From Croceicoccus mobilis (GTDB lineage: Bacteria > Pseudomonadota > Alphaproteobacteria > Sphingomonadales > Sphingomonadaceae): DNA of 64,000 nucleotides. The DNA is taken from assembly GCF_001661965.1 (NCBI RefSeq), contig NZ_LYWZ01000023.1, positions 248,001 to 312,000 on the forward strand. Direction: 5' to 3'. This document shows positions 46,633-55,840 of this stretch, piece after piece (position 1 is the first letter of the stretch; each line of letters opens with the position of its first letter). A model generated the notes under the pieces. That model worked only from the letters and a program-made list of their open reading frames with translations, made no database searches and was not told the origin of the DNA. The translations under genes were made by a program, and so were the position numbers.

Positions 46633-48906
46633 TCAGCTTAGCACTCCAGCCGCGGCCAGCACTGCCAGCGTCAGCACATCGGGCGCGATGGCCGTCATCG
46701 GCGCGATCTGCACCGGCTTTTCCATGCCGACCATCATCGGGCCGATGGTGGAGGCACCCGCCAGCTCGCGCAGCAACTTGGCCGACAGGTTCGCCGACTG
46801 CAGCCCCGGCATGATCAGCACATTCGCCGGCGCCGACAGGCGGCTGAAGGGATAAAGCTTCATCACCGTTGGGTTCAGTGCAGCATCGGGCGCCATTTCG
46901 CCCTCATACTCGAAATCCACGCCCTCATCGTCGAGGATATGGACCGCATCGCGCAGGTTCTCGAGCCATTTGCCCGACGGATTGCCGAATGTGGAGTAGG
47001 ACAGGAAGGCAACGCGCGGATCATGCCCCAACCGCCGCGCGACCTTGGCGGTCTTCTTGGCGATATGGGCGAGCATTTTGGCATCGGGCCGCTCGTTGAT
47101 CGTCGTGTCGGCAAGGAAGACGGTATAGTTCTTGCCAATCATCAGGTGGATGCCGAACGGCACCTCGCCTTCTTTTTCATTCAGCACGATATTCACTTCG
47201 CGCGCGGTCTGCGCAAAGGGGCGTGTGAGGCCGGTCACCATCGCATCGCCCGCGCCGATCGCCAGCAGGGCGGAGCCGAAGATGTTACGGTCCTGATTGA
47301 CCATGCGGCGCACGTCGCGCTCGGTATAGCCGCGTCGCTGCAGGCGGGCGTAGAGATATTCGACCATCGCGGGCACATGATCGCTGTCGGCCGAATTCTG
47401 GATCTCGAAGCTGTCGGGATCCTCGACGCCCAGGGCGATCAGCTTGTCGCGCACTGCATTGGTACGGCCGACCAGGATCGGATGGCCATAGCCGAAATCG
47501 CGGAACTGGATGGCGGCGCGGATGACCACGTCTTCCTCGGACTCGGCAAAGACGACGCGCTTGGGGTTCTTCTTGGCGTCCTCATACACCTTGGTCAAAA
47601 CCGAGGTGGTGGGATTGAGCCGCGACTTCAATGCGAGCTTGTATTCCTCGAAATCCTCGATCGAATCCTGCGCCACGCCGGTATCCATCGCGGCCTTGGC
47701 GACGGCGGCGGACACGCGCTCCATCAGGCGCGGGTCGAACGGGGCGGGAATAATGTATTCGCGCCCGAACTGGTGATCGACCCCGTATGCAGCCGCGACC
47801 TCGTCGGGCACGCGTTCGCGCGCCAGCTCGGCGATGGCTTCGGCGGCGGCGATCTTCATTTCCTCGTTGATGGCGGTGGCGCGCACATCCAGCGCGCCGC
47901 GGAAGATGAAGGGAAAGCCCAGCACGTTATTGACCTGGTTCGGATAATCCGAACGGCCCGTGGCGATGATCGCCTTGGGCTTCACCGCCTTGGCTTCCTC
48001 GGGCAGGATTTCGGGGATGGGGTTGGCCATGGCGAAGATGATGGGCTCATCGTTCATGCCCTCGACCCATTCGGGCTTCAGCGCGCCGGCGGCCGACAGG
48101 CCAAGGAACACGTCCGCGCCCTTCAGCGCTTCTTCAAGGCTGCGCGCTTCGGTCTGGACGGCATGGGCGCTTTGCCACTGGTTCACCTTTTCGCGGCCCG
48201 GATAGATCGGGCCGGACCGGTCGCACATGATGACGTTTTCGTGTTTCACGCCCAGCGCCTTGATCAGCGCGGTGCAGGCAATGGCCGAGGCGCCCGCCCC
48301 GTTCACCACCATCTTCACGTCTTCCATCTTGCGGCCCGTCAAATGGACCGCATTGATGAGGCCAGCGGCCGCGATGATCGCGGTGCCGTGCTGGTCGTCG
48401 TGCATGACCGGGATGTTCATCTTCTCGCGCAGCGCCTGCTCGATGATGAAGCATTCGGGGGCCTTGATATCTTCAAGATTGATGCCGCCAAATGACGGTT
48501 CCATCAGCGCGATGGCGTTGATCAGCGCCTCGGGATCTTCGGAATTCAGCTCGATATCGATGGAATCGACATCGGCGAACCGCTTGAAGAGGACCGACTT
48601 GCCTTCCATCACCGGCTTTGACGCCAGCGCGCCCAGATTGCCGAGGCCAAGGATGGCAGTGCCGTTCGAAATCACCGCGACGAGGTTCGAGCGAGCCGTA
48701 TATTTAGCAGCAAGCGCGGGATCGCGGGCGATCGCCTCGACCGGGGCGGCAACGCCCGGCGAATAGGCGAGGCTCAGATCGCGCTGTGTCGCCATGGGTT
48801 TCGAGGGGATGATCTCGATCTTACCGGGACGGATCGTCTCATGGTAAAACAGCGCCTCGCGCTCGGTGAAAGACACGTCTGGCTTGTTGCTATCGTCACT
48901 CGACAC
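46633..48906 (-). CDS. maeB: NADP-dependent malic enzyme with phosphotransacetylase-like domain
   Basis: A 757-residue fusion. Residues about 1-430 are the malic enzyme (LSLAYSPGVAAPVEAIARDP, VLFKRFADVDSIDIEL, MHDDQHGTAIIAAAGLINAV, VVNGAGASAIACTALIKALG), which decarboxylates malate to pyruvate. Residues about 430-757 resemble phosphate acetyltransferase (RVVFAESEEDVVIRAA, IGKNYTVFLADTTIN, NVLIMPGLQSANLSAKLLRE); in related MaeB proteins this part is regulatory and catalytically inactive. GTG 48906 has AGGAG ten bases upstream and is preferred over GTG 48939. Divergent from mutS. Confidence 0.93.
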   Translation of the reverse strand: MSSDDSNKPDVSFTEREALFYHETIRPGKIEIIPSKPMATQRDLSLAYSPGVAAPVEAIARDPALAAKYTARSNLVAVISNGTAILGLGNLGALASKPVMEGKSVLFKRFADVDSIDIELNSEDPEALINAIALMEPSFGGINLEDIKAPECFIIEQALREKMNIPVMHDDQHGTAIIAAAGLINAVHLTGRKMEDVKMVVNGAGASAIACTALIKALGVKHENVIMCDRSGPIYPGREKVNQWQSAHAVQTEARSLEEALKGADVFLGLSAAGALKPEWVEGMNDEPIIFAMANPIPEILPEEAKAVKPKAIIATGRSDYPNQVNNVLGFPFIFRGALDVRATAINEEMKIAAAEAIAELARERVPDEVAAAYGVDHQFGREYIIPAPFDPRLMERVSAAVAKAAMDTGVAQDSIEDFEEYKLALKSRLNPTTSVLTKVYEDAKKNPKRVVFAESEEDVVIRAAIQFRDFGYGHPILVGRTNAVRDKLIALGVEDPDSFEIQNSADSDHVPAMVEYLYARLQRRGYTERDVRRMVNQDRNIFGSALLAIGAGDAMVTGLTRPFAQTAREVNIVLNEKEGEVPFGIHLMIGKNYTVFLADTTINERPDAKMLAHIAKKTAKVARRLGHDPRVAFLSYSTFGNPSGKWLENLRDAVHILDDEGVDFEYEGEMAPDAALNPTVMKLYPFSRLSAPANVLIMPGLQSANLSAKLLRELAGASTIGPMMVGMEKPVQIAPMTAIAPDVLTLAVLAAAGVLS

Positions 48907-49114
48907 GGACTGGCTGCTCCTCTTCCGGTCCCTCTCCACGGGATCGACTATCGGCCTATAAACATTTCACCCCTGTGCGACAGGGGGGGCGCTACCCTTT
49001 TTTTGCATGGATCGTTGCGCAATGTGCATCGCAGGCGGCAGAAGCGAAGCGCGCCGGGGATAGCCTCGGGCCCGTTCTTGGTCGAATCGAGCCACTCTCG
49101 CTAACGCATGCGGC

Positions 49115-51751
49115 ATGGCGAAAACGGCGGAAAAATCGGCGAGCAAGAGCGGCGTTACGCCGATGATGGCGCAATATCTGGAGCTGAAGGACAAGGCCGG
49201 AGACTGCCTGTTGTTCTACCGGATGGGCGACTTCTTCGAATTGTTTTTCGACGATGCGAAGATCGCCGCGCAAGTGCTCGACATTGCCCTCACCAGTCGG
49301 GGGGTGCACGGGGGCGAGCCGATCCCGATGTGCGGCGTGCCGGTCCATTCCGCCGAAAGCTATCTCGCCCGCCTGATCCGCGCCGGATGCCGCGTCGCCA
49401 TTGCCGAACAGACCGAGACGCCCGCCGAAGCCAAGGCGCGCGGAGGATCGAAGGCGCTGGTCGCGCGCGACATCGTGCGTTTCGTGACCGCCGGCACCTT
49501 GACCGAGGACACGCTGCTGGAAGCACGCCGCGCCAATGTGCTGGCGGCGCTGGCCCCGGTGCGTGGGGCTATCGGCATAGCCGCGATCGACATCTCGACC
49601 GGCGAAATGGCGCTGGAAAGCGTGGAGCCGGAAGCGCTTGGCGCGGCATTGGCGCGGATCGGCGCGGCAGAGATCGTGGCGCCCGAAGATGCGGACCCGC
49701 TGCCCGACGACGCGATCCTGCGCCCGGCCCGCGAATTTGCGAGCGAAAAGGGCGAGGCGAGGCTGAAGGAACTGCACGGCGTTGCGACCTTGGACGGGTT
49801 CGGCAGTTTCGACCGCGCGGCGCTGGCGGCTGCGGGGGGCCTGATCGCCTATCTCGACCATGTCGGGCGCGGCACTTTGCCTTTGCTGCTGCCGCCACGG
49901 GCGCGGGCGGCGGGCCATCACCTCGCCATGGACGAGGCGACGCGTTCCAGCCTCGAAATCCTCGTGTCATCGGGCGGCACACGCAAGGGCAGCCTGATCG
50001 ATTGCGTCGACCGCTGCCTCACTGGCGCGGGAGCGCGTCTTCTGGCCGAAGACCTCTCCGCCCCGCTGTGCGACAGCGGCGCGATCCGGGCGCGGCTCGC
50101 TTCGGTGGGCTGGCTCTACGCCGAACCCTTGCTGCGCGAAGCCCTGCGCGACAAGCTGCGGGCCCTGCCCGATATTGGCCGCGCGCTGGGCCGGATCGTC
50201 GCGGGGCGCGGATCACCGCGCGATCTGGGGCAATTGCGCGATGGCCTGGGGCTGGCGCTCTCCATCCGCGAGCGGCTCATGGCCAGGGCGGAAGTGCCCG
50301 GATTGATCGAGGCGCTGCTGCCGCGCCTTGCCGGGCATGGCGCGCTGATCGAATTGCTGACCCGCGCGCTGGTAGAGACTCCGCCGACCGAGCGGTCGCA
50401 GGGCGGTTTCGTCGCCACCGGCTATGACGCGGCCCTCGATGAATTGCGCGAAATCTCGAAGAACGGCCGCCGCGCCATCGCCGCGCTGGAGGCGAAGTAC
50501 CGCGAGCAGACCGGCATAGCCTCGCTGAAGATCAAGCATAATGGCGTGCTGGGCTATTTCATCGAAGTGCCCGCAGGGCGCGCCGATGCGCTGATGGCCC
50601 CCGATAGCGGCTTTACCCATCGCCAGACGATGAAGGGCGCGATCCGCTTCAACGCATTGGCCCTGCACGAGGAAGCCAGCCGCATCGCCGAAGCAGGCGG
50701 ACGCGCGCTCGCCGCCGAAGAAGCGCATTTCGAGGAGCTGATCGCGGCCGCCGACAAGGCCCGCGAAGCCATCGCCGCCACCGCGCAGGCTTTGGCCCGC
50801 ATCGACGTCTGCGCCAGCTGGGCCGAGCGCGCAGGCGAACGCGCGGGCTGGGTCATGCCAGAGATTGCGGATGACACCGGCCTTGCCATCAAGGGCGGGC
50901 GGCATCCGGTGGTGGAGGCAGCGCTGGCCAAGGATGGCGAGCGGTTCGTCGCCAATGATTGCGCCTTGGCGGAAAAATCGCGGCTGTGGCTGATCGGCGG
51001 GCCGAACATGGGCGGCAAATCGACGTTCCTGCGGCAAAACGCGCTGATCGTCCTGATGGCGCAGGCCGGCGGCTTTGTCCCGGCAGAGGCGGCGAAAATC
51101 GGTCTTGTCGACCGGCTGTTCAGCCGCGTCGGCGCATCGGATAATCTGGCGCGCGGACGTTCGACCTTCATGGTCGAGATGGTGGAGACCGCCGCGATCC
51201 TCAGCCAAGCCAGCGAACGCAGCTTCGTCATCCTCGACGAGGTCGGGCGCGGGACCAGCACCTATGACGGCCTCGCGCTGGCGTGGGCCGTGGCGGAAAG
51301 CGTACACACGTCGATCCGCTGCCGCTGCCTGTTCGCGACGCATTACCACGAACTCTCCCGCCTTGCCGAAAGCTGCGAGGCATTGTCGCTGCACCATGTG
51401 CGGGCGCGGGAATGGAAGGGCGATCTCGTCCTGCTTCACGAACTGGCCGAGGGGCCGGCGGATCGCTCCTATGGCCTGTCGGTGGCGCGACTTGCGGGCC
51501 TGCCCGCGCCGGTGATCGCGCGGGCGAAATCGGTGCTCGCAAAGCTGGAAAAGGGCCGCGCCGAAACCGGCGGTCTGGCGGCGGGGCTGGGCGAATTGCC
51601 TTTGTTTGCCGCAGCGGTGGAGGCGGCCGAGGAGCAATGCGACACATTGCGCGAGAACCTGCGCGCACTGGATGTCGATGCGCTATCCCCGCGAGAGGCG
51701 CTGGAGATGCTCTACAAATTGAAGGCCGAGGCGGGCGAGGAACCGGCCTGA
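49115..51751 (+). CDS. mutS: DNA mismatch repair protein MutS
   Basis: An 878-residue MutS, complete. Mismatch-recognition Phe-x-Glu in [16 protein letters not shown] (about residue 40), the clamp/lever region (residues about 270-560), Walker [16 protein letters not shown] (about 629), signature [14 protein letters not shown], Walker [21 protein letters not shown] and the His switch [14 protein letters not shown]. Ends KAEAGEEPA. Start ATG 49115. Confidence 0.97.
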   Translation: MAKTAEKSASKSGVTPMMAQYLELKDKAGDCLLFYRMGDFFELFFDDAKIAAQVLDIALTSRGVHGGEPIPMCGVPVHSAESYLARLIRAGCRVAIAEQTETPAEAKARGGSKALVARDIVRFVTAGTLTEDTLLEARRANVLAALAPVRGAIGIAAIDISTGEMALESVEPEALGAALARIGAAEIVAPEDADPLPDDAILRPAREFASEKGEARLKELHGVATLDGFGSFDRAALAAAGGLIAYLDHVGRGTLPLLLPPRARAAGHHLAMDEATRSSLEILVSSGGTRKGSLIDCVDRCLTGAGARLLAEDLSAPLCDSGAIRARLASVGWLYAEPLLREALRDKLRALPDIGRALGRIVAGRGSPRDLGQLRDGLGLALSIRERLMARAEVPGLIEALLPRLAGHGALIELLTRALVETPPTERSQGGFVATGYDAALDELREISKNGRRAIAALEAKYREQTGIASLKIKHNGVLGYFIEVPAGRADALMAPDSGFTHRQTMKGAIRFNALALHEEASRIAEAGGRALAAEEAHFEELIAAADKAREAIAATAQALARIDVCASWAERAGERAGWVMPEIADDTGLAIKGGRHPVVEAALAKDGERFVANDCALAEKSRLWLIGGPNMGGKSTFLRQNALIVLMAQAGGFVPAEAAKIGLVDRLFSRVGASDNLARGRSTFMVEMVETAAILSQASERSFVILDEVGRGTSTYDGLALAWAVAESVHTSIRCRCLFATHYHELSRLAESCEALSLHHVRAREWKGDLVLLHELAEGPADRSYGLSVARLAGLPAPVIARAKSVLAKLEKGRAETGGLAAGLGELPLFAAAVEAAEEQCDTLRENLRALDVDALSPREALEMLYKLKAEAGEEPA

Positions 51752-51772
51752 TACTGGCGCATTTCTCCCGGT

Positions 51773-52243
51773 ATGGGAGACTGCGAACCCTATCGCCACG
51801 GGGAAGAGACCAACGGCGACAACCGTGAGGAACTCGCCCTCGACCGGACCGAGATGGCCGAAGACCGCACCGTCATGGCGGTCGAGCGGACATTCGCCGG
51901 CTGGATCCGCACGGCCTTTGGCGCCATCGCCATCGGCCTCGGCTTCCGCGCCTTGTTCGGAGAACTGGACCCGCCTTGGCTGGCGCGGGTCATCGCCACC
52001 ATCTTCATCGGGCTGTCTGCCGTGCTGGCCATAGTTGCCGAACGCCGCGCCTGTCATGCGCTGAAGCGGATGCACGGCCACGCCATCGACAGCCCCGATG
52101 CGCCGCATTTGCGCTGGATCGCATGGTCGGTCTGCGCCGGTTCGGTGGCGCTGGCCATATCGCTGTGGATGATGGAAAGCGCACCTGATGTCGCCAGCGA
52201 GGCCGCCGATATCGCATCATCGGCGGCCAGCGCGATCGATTAG
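51773..52243 (+). CDS. DUF202 family membrane protein
   Basis: A 156-residue protein with three membrane helices. The charged N-terminus contains ELALDRTEMAEDRTVMAVERT and then FAGWIRTAFGAIAIGLGFRA, the DUF202/YidH pattern (RTxLAxERT-F-xW-RT). The C-terminus is Ala/Ser-rich. Function unknown. Begins 21 bases after mutS. Its stop overlaps that of the convergent hypothetical gene by 4 bases. Confidence 0.82.
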   Translation: MGDCEPYRHGEETNGDNREELALDRTEMAEDRTVMAVERTFAGWIRTAFGAIAIGLGFRALFGELDPPWLARVIATIFIGLSAVLAIVAERRACHALKRMHGHAIDSPDAPHLRWIAWSVCAGSVALAISLWMMESAPDVASEAADIASSAASAID

Positions 52244-52560
52244 CTGTCGGAGTTCTGCGGCTCGTCTTCCATCACGTTGGACTTGCCGTATTTGTTTTCA
52301 TTGTCGTCCATGTTCGGCTCACCGCGATAGGCGCTCATGTCGATGCCGCCGGTGTCCATCTGCTTCATGTGATCGACAAGGTCTTCGGTATCGTCGTCCG
52401 AAGTAACGCTGTCGGCGCGCTTCTCGCTCGCCTCGTCCAGCACCGCGCCAGAGGGGCGGCGTCCGCGCGCCTGCTCGGCCACGGTCTGCGCCTGCGCGTC
52501 CTTGTCGACCTGCTCTTCATTCACCGTTTCGGGCGGGAGATCGTTTTCGGGATTGGCCAT
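52240..52560 (-). CDS. Acidic hypothetical protein, probably disordered
   Basis: A 106-residue very acidic, hydrophilic protein (VTSDDDTEDLVDHMKQMDTG, MDDNENKYGKSNVMEDEP), predicted mostly disordered. ATG 52560 follows AAGGAAACACCC, a reasonable ribosome site. Similar small acidic proteins are common in sphingomonads, some stress-linked, but I cannot name the family. Confidence 0.6.
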   Translation of the reverse strand: MANPENDLPPETVNEEQVDKDAQAQTVAEQARGRRPSGAVLDEASEKRADSVTSDDDTEDLVDHMKQMDTGGIDMSAYRGEPNMDDNENKYGKSNVMEDEPQNSDS

Positions 52561-52622
52561 GGGTGTTTCCTTTGTCTGGGGTCTTTGGAAAGGAAACGGG
52601 TGGGGAGCGCGGGTGGTTCCTA

Positions 52623-52775
52623 GGCATCGCCCACGAATTAGGGCGAGCATTGCGCAGCAAGCGCAGCGCTAATTCGCCAGAGGCGATGCCGCGGCTGGCG
52701 GACGCGAGGGCGTAAAGCCCGCAGCGCGCCGTTCGACGTGACAGCCGCGGCTTTGCCGTGGCTGCGGCGGGTTTT
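52623..52775. repeat. Nested long palindromes (REP/MITE-like)
   Basis: First element: GGCATCGCC-CA-CGAATTAG (52623-52641) opposes CTAATTCG-CCAGA-GGCGATGCC (52669-52690), a 17-bp arm with an internal asymmetric bulge; the loop itself holds GCGC-AGCAA-GCGC. Second element: GCCGCGGCT (52688-52696) opposes AGCCGCGGC (52743-52751), enclosing GGGC-GTAAA-GCCC. No ORF fits. It sits between two minus-strand genes and may be a repeat or a structured 3' UTR. Confidence 0.5.
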
Positions 52776-52827
52776 GGGAGTTTGGATTTTATGCGGGAAT
52801 GACCGGGACGGGGTGGATTGCGGACGT

Positions 52828-53715
52828 TCAATTTTCGCCTGATTGATCTCTAGCCTCGGCGTTGGGCGCCATCCATAGCCGTTCATGTGGAAATGGTATT
52901 CGGTAAGAGGCAGCCCATTTGCGGCCGTTAATCTCTACGGCGCCTTTCGGGTTTCTCCGAGCGAGAAAGCTCTGGAGGGCTCCTAATTCGGAGGAAGGCA
53001 AGAATAGGCTGTAACTGTCTCCTCGTTGGATAGTCGACGGTGCAGATAAGTCGGGCCACTCCTCGTTCCAATGAATCGACGGTTCGGGCGCATACTCGTA
53101 AGGCCAGATCATCACCTCGACCCTTGCTGGCATCCACGGTTCCGATTGCGCGGAATTGAAAATTCTTACCGTATCAAAAGCTTTGGCTACCGCTGCCGGC
53201 AGCCTTGAAGTTACTTGCTCGTCATCAAGTGAACCGTAGACACTAAAAAACATGGACGGATCGCCGTACACAAGCAGACTACTCTCGGGTTGGTCAGTCG
53301 CTTCAGCGACGACATATTCCCCATAGAGTTTTGGGGAAGCAGCTTCTGAAAGAAAATTCCTGATTGAAAGTGCCTCTGCTGCCTTCAATCGGACCGAACG
53401 GAAGCCATCTTCGGTTCGATAGATCACCTGCCCATCGCTGTAGAGCGCAAATCGCGGTGACTCTGATCCTACGACCATTCCCAAAGGGTCGCGTTCCAGA
53501 AGAACTATCTCAGGCACAGGCCCTTTGCCTTGCCGCATCTCTGCAAGCATTTTTGGCCGCTCAAAAAAACGCACATTTTGGGGAAGAGGGGCTATTGGTA
53601 CATCAGCGTATGGCAAATCGAATGAGGGCGCCTCGGGCGCATCCCCTTTGCTCGCGTCGCATGAAGCAAGCGCAAGACTGATCGTAATCGCAATCGCTTG
53701 TTTTGCAGGTAGCAT
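52828..53715 (-). CDS. Lipoprotein of unknown function, atypical composition
   Basis: A 295-residue protein with a lipoprotein signal (MLPAKQAIAITISLALASC, lipobox LASC). The mature part has mixed alpha/beta character with a duplicated feel around VYGDPSMFFSVYGSLDDEQV and VEVMIWPYEYAPEPS. The sequence is clearly less GC-rich than neighbouring genes, with many A/T-ending codons, suggesting recent acquisition. Codon pattern and uninterrupted length support a real gene. Family not recognised. Confidence 0.75.
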   Translation of the reverse strand: MLPAKQAIAITISLALASCDASKGDAPEAPSFDLPYADVPIAPLPQNVRFFERPKMLAEMRQGKGPVPEIVLLERDPLGMVVGSESPRFALYSDGQVIYRTEDGFRSVRLKAAEALSIRNFLSEAASPKLYGEYVVAEATDQPESSLLVYGDPSMFFSVYGSLDDEQVTSRLPAAVAKAFDTVRIFNSAQSEPWMPARVEVMIWPYEYAPEPSIHWNEEWPDLSAPSTIQRGDSYSLFLPSSELGALQSFLARRNPKGAVEINGRKWAASYRIPFPHERLWMAPNAEARDQSGEN

Positions 53716-53771
53716 TCACCGAATGTGCATAAAGAGTGTAACGTCCGCAATCGGTCGTTAGCCGACTATCC

Positions 53772-53797
53772 GCTTTTGCCGAACAAACCGCAAAAGC
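53772..53797 (-). terminator. Hairpin after cobalamin adenosyltransferase gene
   Basis: GCTTTTGC and GCAAAAGC, an exact 8-bp inverted repeat with a 10-base loop, 16 bases past the stop at 53813. No T-tail after it, so only a weak candidate. Confidence 0.3.
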
Positions 53798-53812
53798 AGA
53801 CACCGCCCAAAC

Positions 53813-54397
53813 TCACCGCCCCGCAGCCGGCACCCATTTCACATCGCCCTTGCCGCCATCGTTGGCCAGCCGCGCCAGCACGAAGAGCAGGTCCGAAAGC
53901 CGGTTGATCAGCTCCAGCGCCGCAGGGTTCACCTCGTCCGCTTCGGCCAAGGCCACCATCGCGCGTTCGGCGCGGCGGACGCTGGCGCGCGCGACATGGA
54001 GGCGCGCCGCTGCCTCGCTGCCGCCGGGCAGGATGAAGCTGGTCAGCGGTTCAAGGCTCGCGGTCGCCTTGTCGATCTGGGTTTCCAGCCATGCGACCTG
54101 CGTGGGCACGATGCGCAGCACCATTTCGGATGGCGTGAAATCCGCCCCGCCCACTTCGCCCAAGGGCGTGGCGAGATCGGCGCCAAGGTCGAACAGATCG
54201 TTCTGCACCCGGCGCAGCGCATCGGCGGTATCACCCGTTTCAAGCGCGCATATGGCAAGGCCGATGGCGCTGTTTGCCTCGTCCACCGCGCCGATCGCTT
54301 CCATGCGGGCGGCGTGCTTGGGAAGGCGCGAACCGTCGACAAGGCCCGTCGTACCATCGTCACCCGTGCGGGTGTAGATCTTGTTCAGTTTGACCAT
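53813..54397 (-). CDS. Cob(I)yrinic acid a,c-diamide adenosyltransferase, PduO type
   Basis: A 194-residue PduO-family ATP:cob(I)alamin adenosyltransferase that makes adenosylcobalamin. N-terminal ATP-binding motif KIYTRTGDDGTTGLVDGSRL (TRxGDxGxT), then IGAVDEANSAIG, FILPGGSEAAARLHVARASV, RRAERAMVAL and INRLSDLLFVLAR with catalytic-region Arg and Asp. Probably co-transcribed with the HIG1-like gene 9 bases upstream. Confidence 0.94.
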   Translation of the reverse strand: MVKLNKIYTRTGDDGTTGLVDGSRLPKHAARMEAIGAVDEANSAIGLAICALETGDTADALRRVQNDLFDLGADLATPLGEVGGADFTPSEMVLRIVPTQVAWLETQIDKATASLEPLTSFILPGGSEAAARLHVARASVRRAERAMVALAEADEVNPAALELINRLSDLLFVLARLANDGGKGDVKWVPAAGR

Positions 54398-54406
54398 GTG
54401 GCCGGA

Positions 54407-54634
54407 TCAGCGCGCGATCAGCAGCAGCAGCGCGACCACCGCGATGGCCGCGGCCTGGTACTTGATGCGCGACATCATCGCCTTGTTCTGGCGAAGCTGC
54501 ATTTCCTTGATCCGCTCTTCCCCGCCTTCAAGGTCGAGCTTGGTCGTTTGCATGAAAGCGACAATGCCGCGCACGAGCGAGACGACGACCATGATGGCAA
54601 GGCCGATGATGACGAGAATGAGAACCGTGTACAT
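54407..54634 (-). CDS. HIG1-like twin transmembrane protein
   Basis: A 75-residue protein with two membrane helices (VLILVIIGLAIMVVVSLVRG, AAAIAVVALLLLI) joined by a basic loop containing QLRQNKAMMSRIKYQ, the motif of HIG1-domain proteins, which in mitochondria assist respiratory complexes. Bacterial copies are often found next to the PduO-type adenosyltransferase; the functional link is not known. Confidence 0.8.
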   Translation of the reverse strand: MYTVLILVIIGLAIMVVVSLVRGIVAFMQTTKLDLEGGEERIKEMQLRQNKAMMSRIKYQAAAIAVVALLLLIAR

Positions 54635-54639
54635 GCCCT

Positions 54640-55518
54640 CTAGATAGGCATGTCCGCGTCTGAAAGCGAGTCCCCTGCCCCTTCGCCTTCCACGCCCAGA
54701 TGAAGGCCATCGGGAAGCCGCCCTGCCCTGAGCGCATCGGCCAGCGCCAGTCCGTCCTCTCCCGCCAGCCGCATGTCTGCCAGCGAAGGCGAACCGCGCC
54801 GTTTCGCCAGCTTGCGCCCATCGCTTTCAAGCAGCAGCGGGTGATGGTGCCAGACCGGCACCGGCAGGCCGAGCAGTTCCTGCAAGAGCCGGTGCACATG
54901 GGTGGAGGCGAACAGGTCCATGCCGCGCGTGACGCAGCTGATGCCATCGGCGGCATCATCCAGCGTCACGGCAAGGTGATAGCTGCCCGGCGCATCCTTG
55001 CGCCCCAGCACGACATCGCCGAACGCCTCGGGCGCGGCGACCTGAAGCCCGTGCACCTCGTCCTCCCACACCAGCGGGCCTGCGCGATAGACCGCCTCTG
55101 CCATGTCGAGCCGCCATGCGACCGGCCCGTCCACCGCGCCGTGACGACCCCGGCAGGTGCCGGGATAGACCGGCCCGTCCGGCCCGGTGCGCGTAGCCGC
55201 CGCCGCGATTTCGGCCCGGGTGCAGCGGCAGGGATAGACGAGACGTTCGCGCTTCAACCGATCCAGCGCGTCGGCATGGGCGGCGATGCGATCCGATTGC
55301 CTTATCGCTTCCCCATCCCATTGCAGGCCCAGCCAGCGCAGATCCTCCAGCGTGCTTTCCGCAAATTCGGCGCGGCTGCGAGCGCCGTCGATATCCTCGA
55401 TCCGCAGGAGAAAGCGCCCGCCATCGCGCCGCGCCCGGTCATGCGCGGCGATCGCGGCATAGGCATGGCCCAGATGCAGCGGGCCATTCGGACTGGGGGC
55501 AAAACGGGTGACGGTCAT
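54640..55518 (-). CDS. gluQ: Glutamyl-Q tRNA(Asp) synthetase
   Basis: A 292-residue truncated GluRS-like enzyme that loads glutamate onto queuosine of tRNA-Asp. Class I HIGH motif as NGPLHLGHAYAAI, the RIEDIDGARS motif, a zinc-binding set (CRCTRAEI and CRGRHG), GDVVLGRKDAPGSYHLAVTL, and a degenerate KMSKS in GRKLAKRRGSPSL. Lacks the anticodon-binding domain, as expected. ATG 55518 chosen because the catalytic core starts directly (TVTRFAPSP). Confidence 0.94.
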   Translation of the reverse strand: MTVTRFAPSPNGPLHLGHAYAAIAAHDRARRDGGRFLLRIEDIDGARSRAEFAESTLEDLRWLGLQWDGEAIRQSDRIAAHADALDRLKRERLVYPCRCTRAEIAAAATRTGPDGPVYPGTCRGRHGAVDGPVAWRLDMAEAVYRAGPLVWEDEVHGLQVAAPEAFGDVVLGRKDAPGSYHLAVTLDDAADGISCVTRGMDLFASTHVHRLLQELLGLPVPVWHHHPLLLESDGRKLAKRRGSPSLADMRLAGEDGLALADALRAGRLPDGLHLGVEGEGAGDSLSDADMPI

Positions 55519-55840
55519 GACCGGGCCTGTCTGCCGCGCCGCTGCGCCTTGTGCAAACCTGTGTGGATAAATCCGGGATGGGCTGGGCAAATCATGGGGG
55601 TAAACCGCGCATAACCCACCACCAATTGTGGATATTGCCCACAACAGCATCTTGACCGATCGGGCGCTCTTGGGCAGCAATTGCACTTAACATGCGTCAT
55701 CATGCGGTCATCCAACCCTGCCACTCAGCGCCCGTTACCGGCGCGTTTGGCAATATGGCCGTGTGGCCAATGACCGTCGATGCGCACCGTGGGAGGGCCG
55801 TCCAAAGGCCCTTCGCTCAAAAGGAGGCGCGGCGAAGGAT
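55519..55840. promoter_or_regulatory. Divergent intergenic region with DnaA-box matches
   Basis: A 322-base region between gluQ and the HNH gene. TGTGGATAA at 55562-55570 is an exact reverse complement of the consensus DnaA box TTATCCACA. TGTGGATAT at 55627-55635 and TTGCCCACA near 55635-55643 match with one and two changes. AT-richer patches lie between them. No gene is seen here. A DnaA-responsive promoter or secondary DnaA-binding site is possible; the gene context is not a usual oriC. Confidence 0.45.

Noticed and set aside
46939-48495. A 518-codon plus-strand frame
   Set aside because: Antisense to maeB; its sequence is a reflection of malic enzyme codons.
48970-49004. Hairpin CCCCTGT-GCG-ACAGGGG followed 11 bases later by seven Ts
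   Set aside because: It lies between divergent maeB and mutS with no plus-strand gene upstream to terminate, and the T-run is too far from the stem.
50213-51637. A 474-codon frame antisense to mutS
   Set aside because: Shadow of MutS, which has intact motifs along its whole length.
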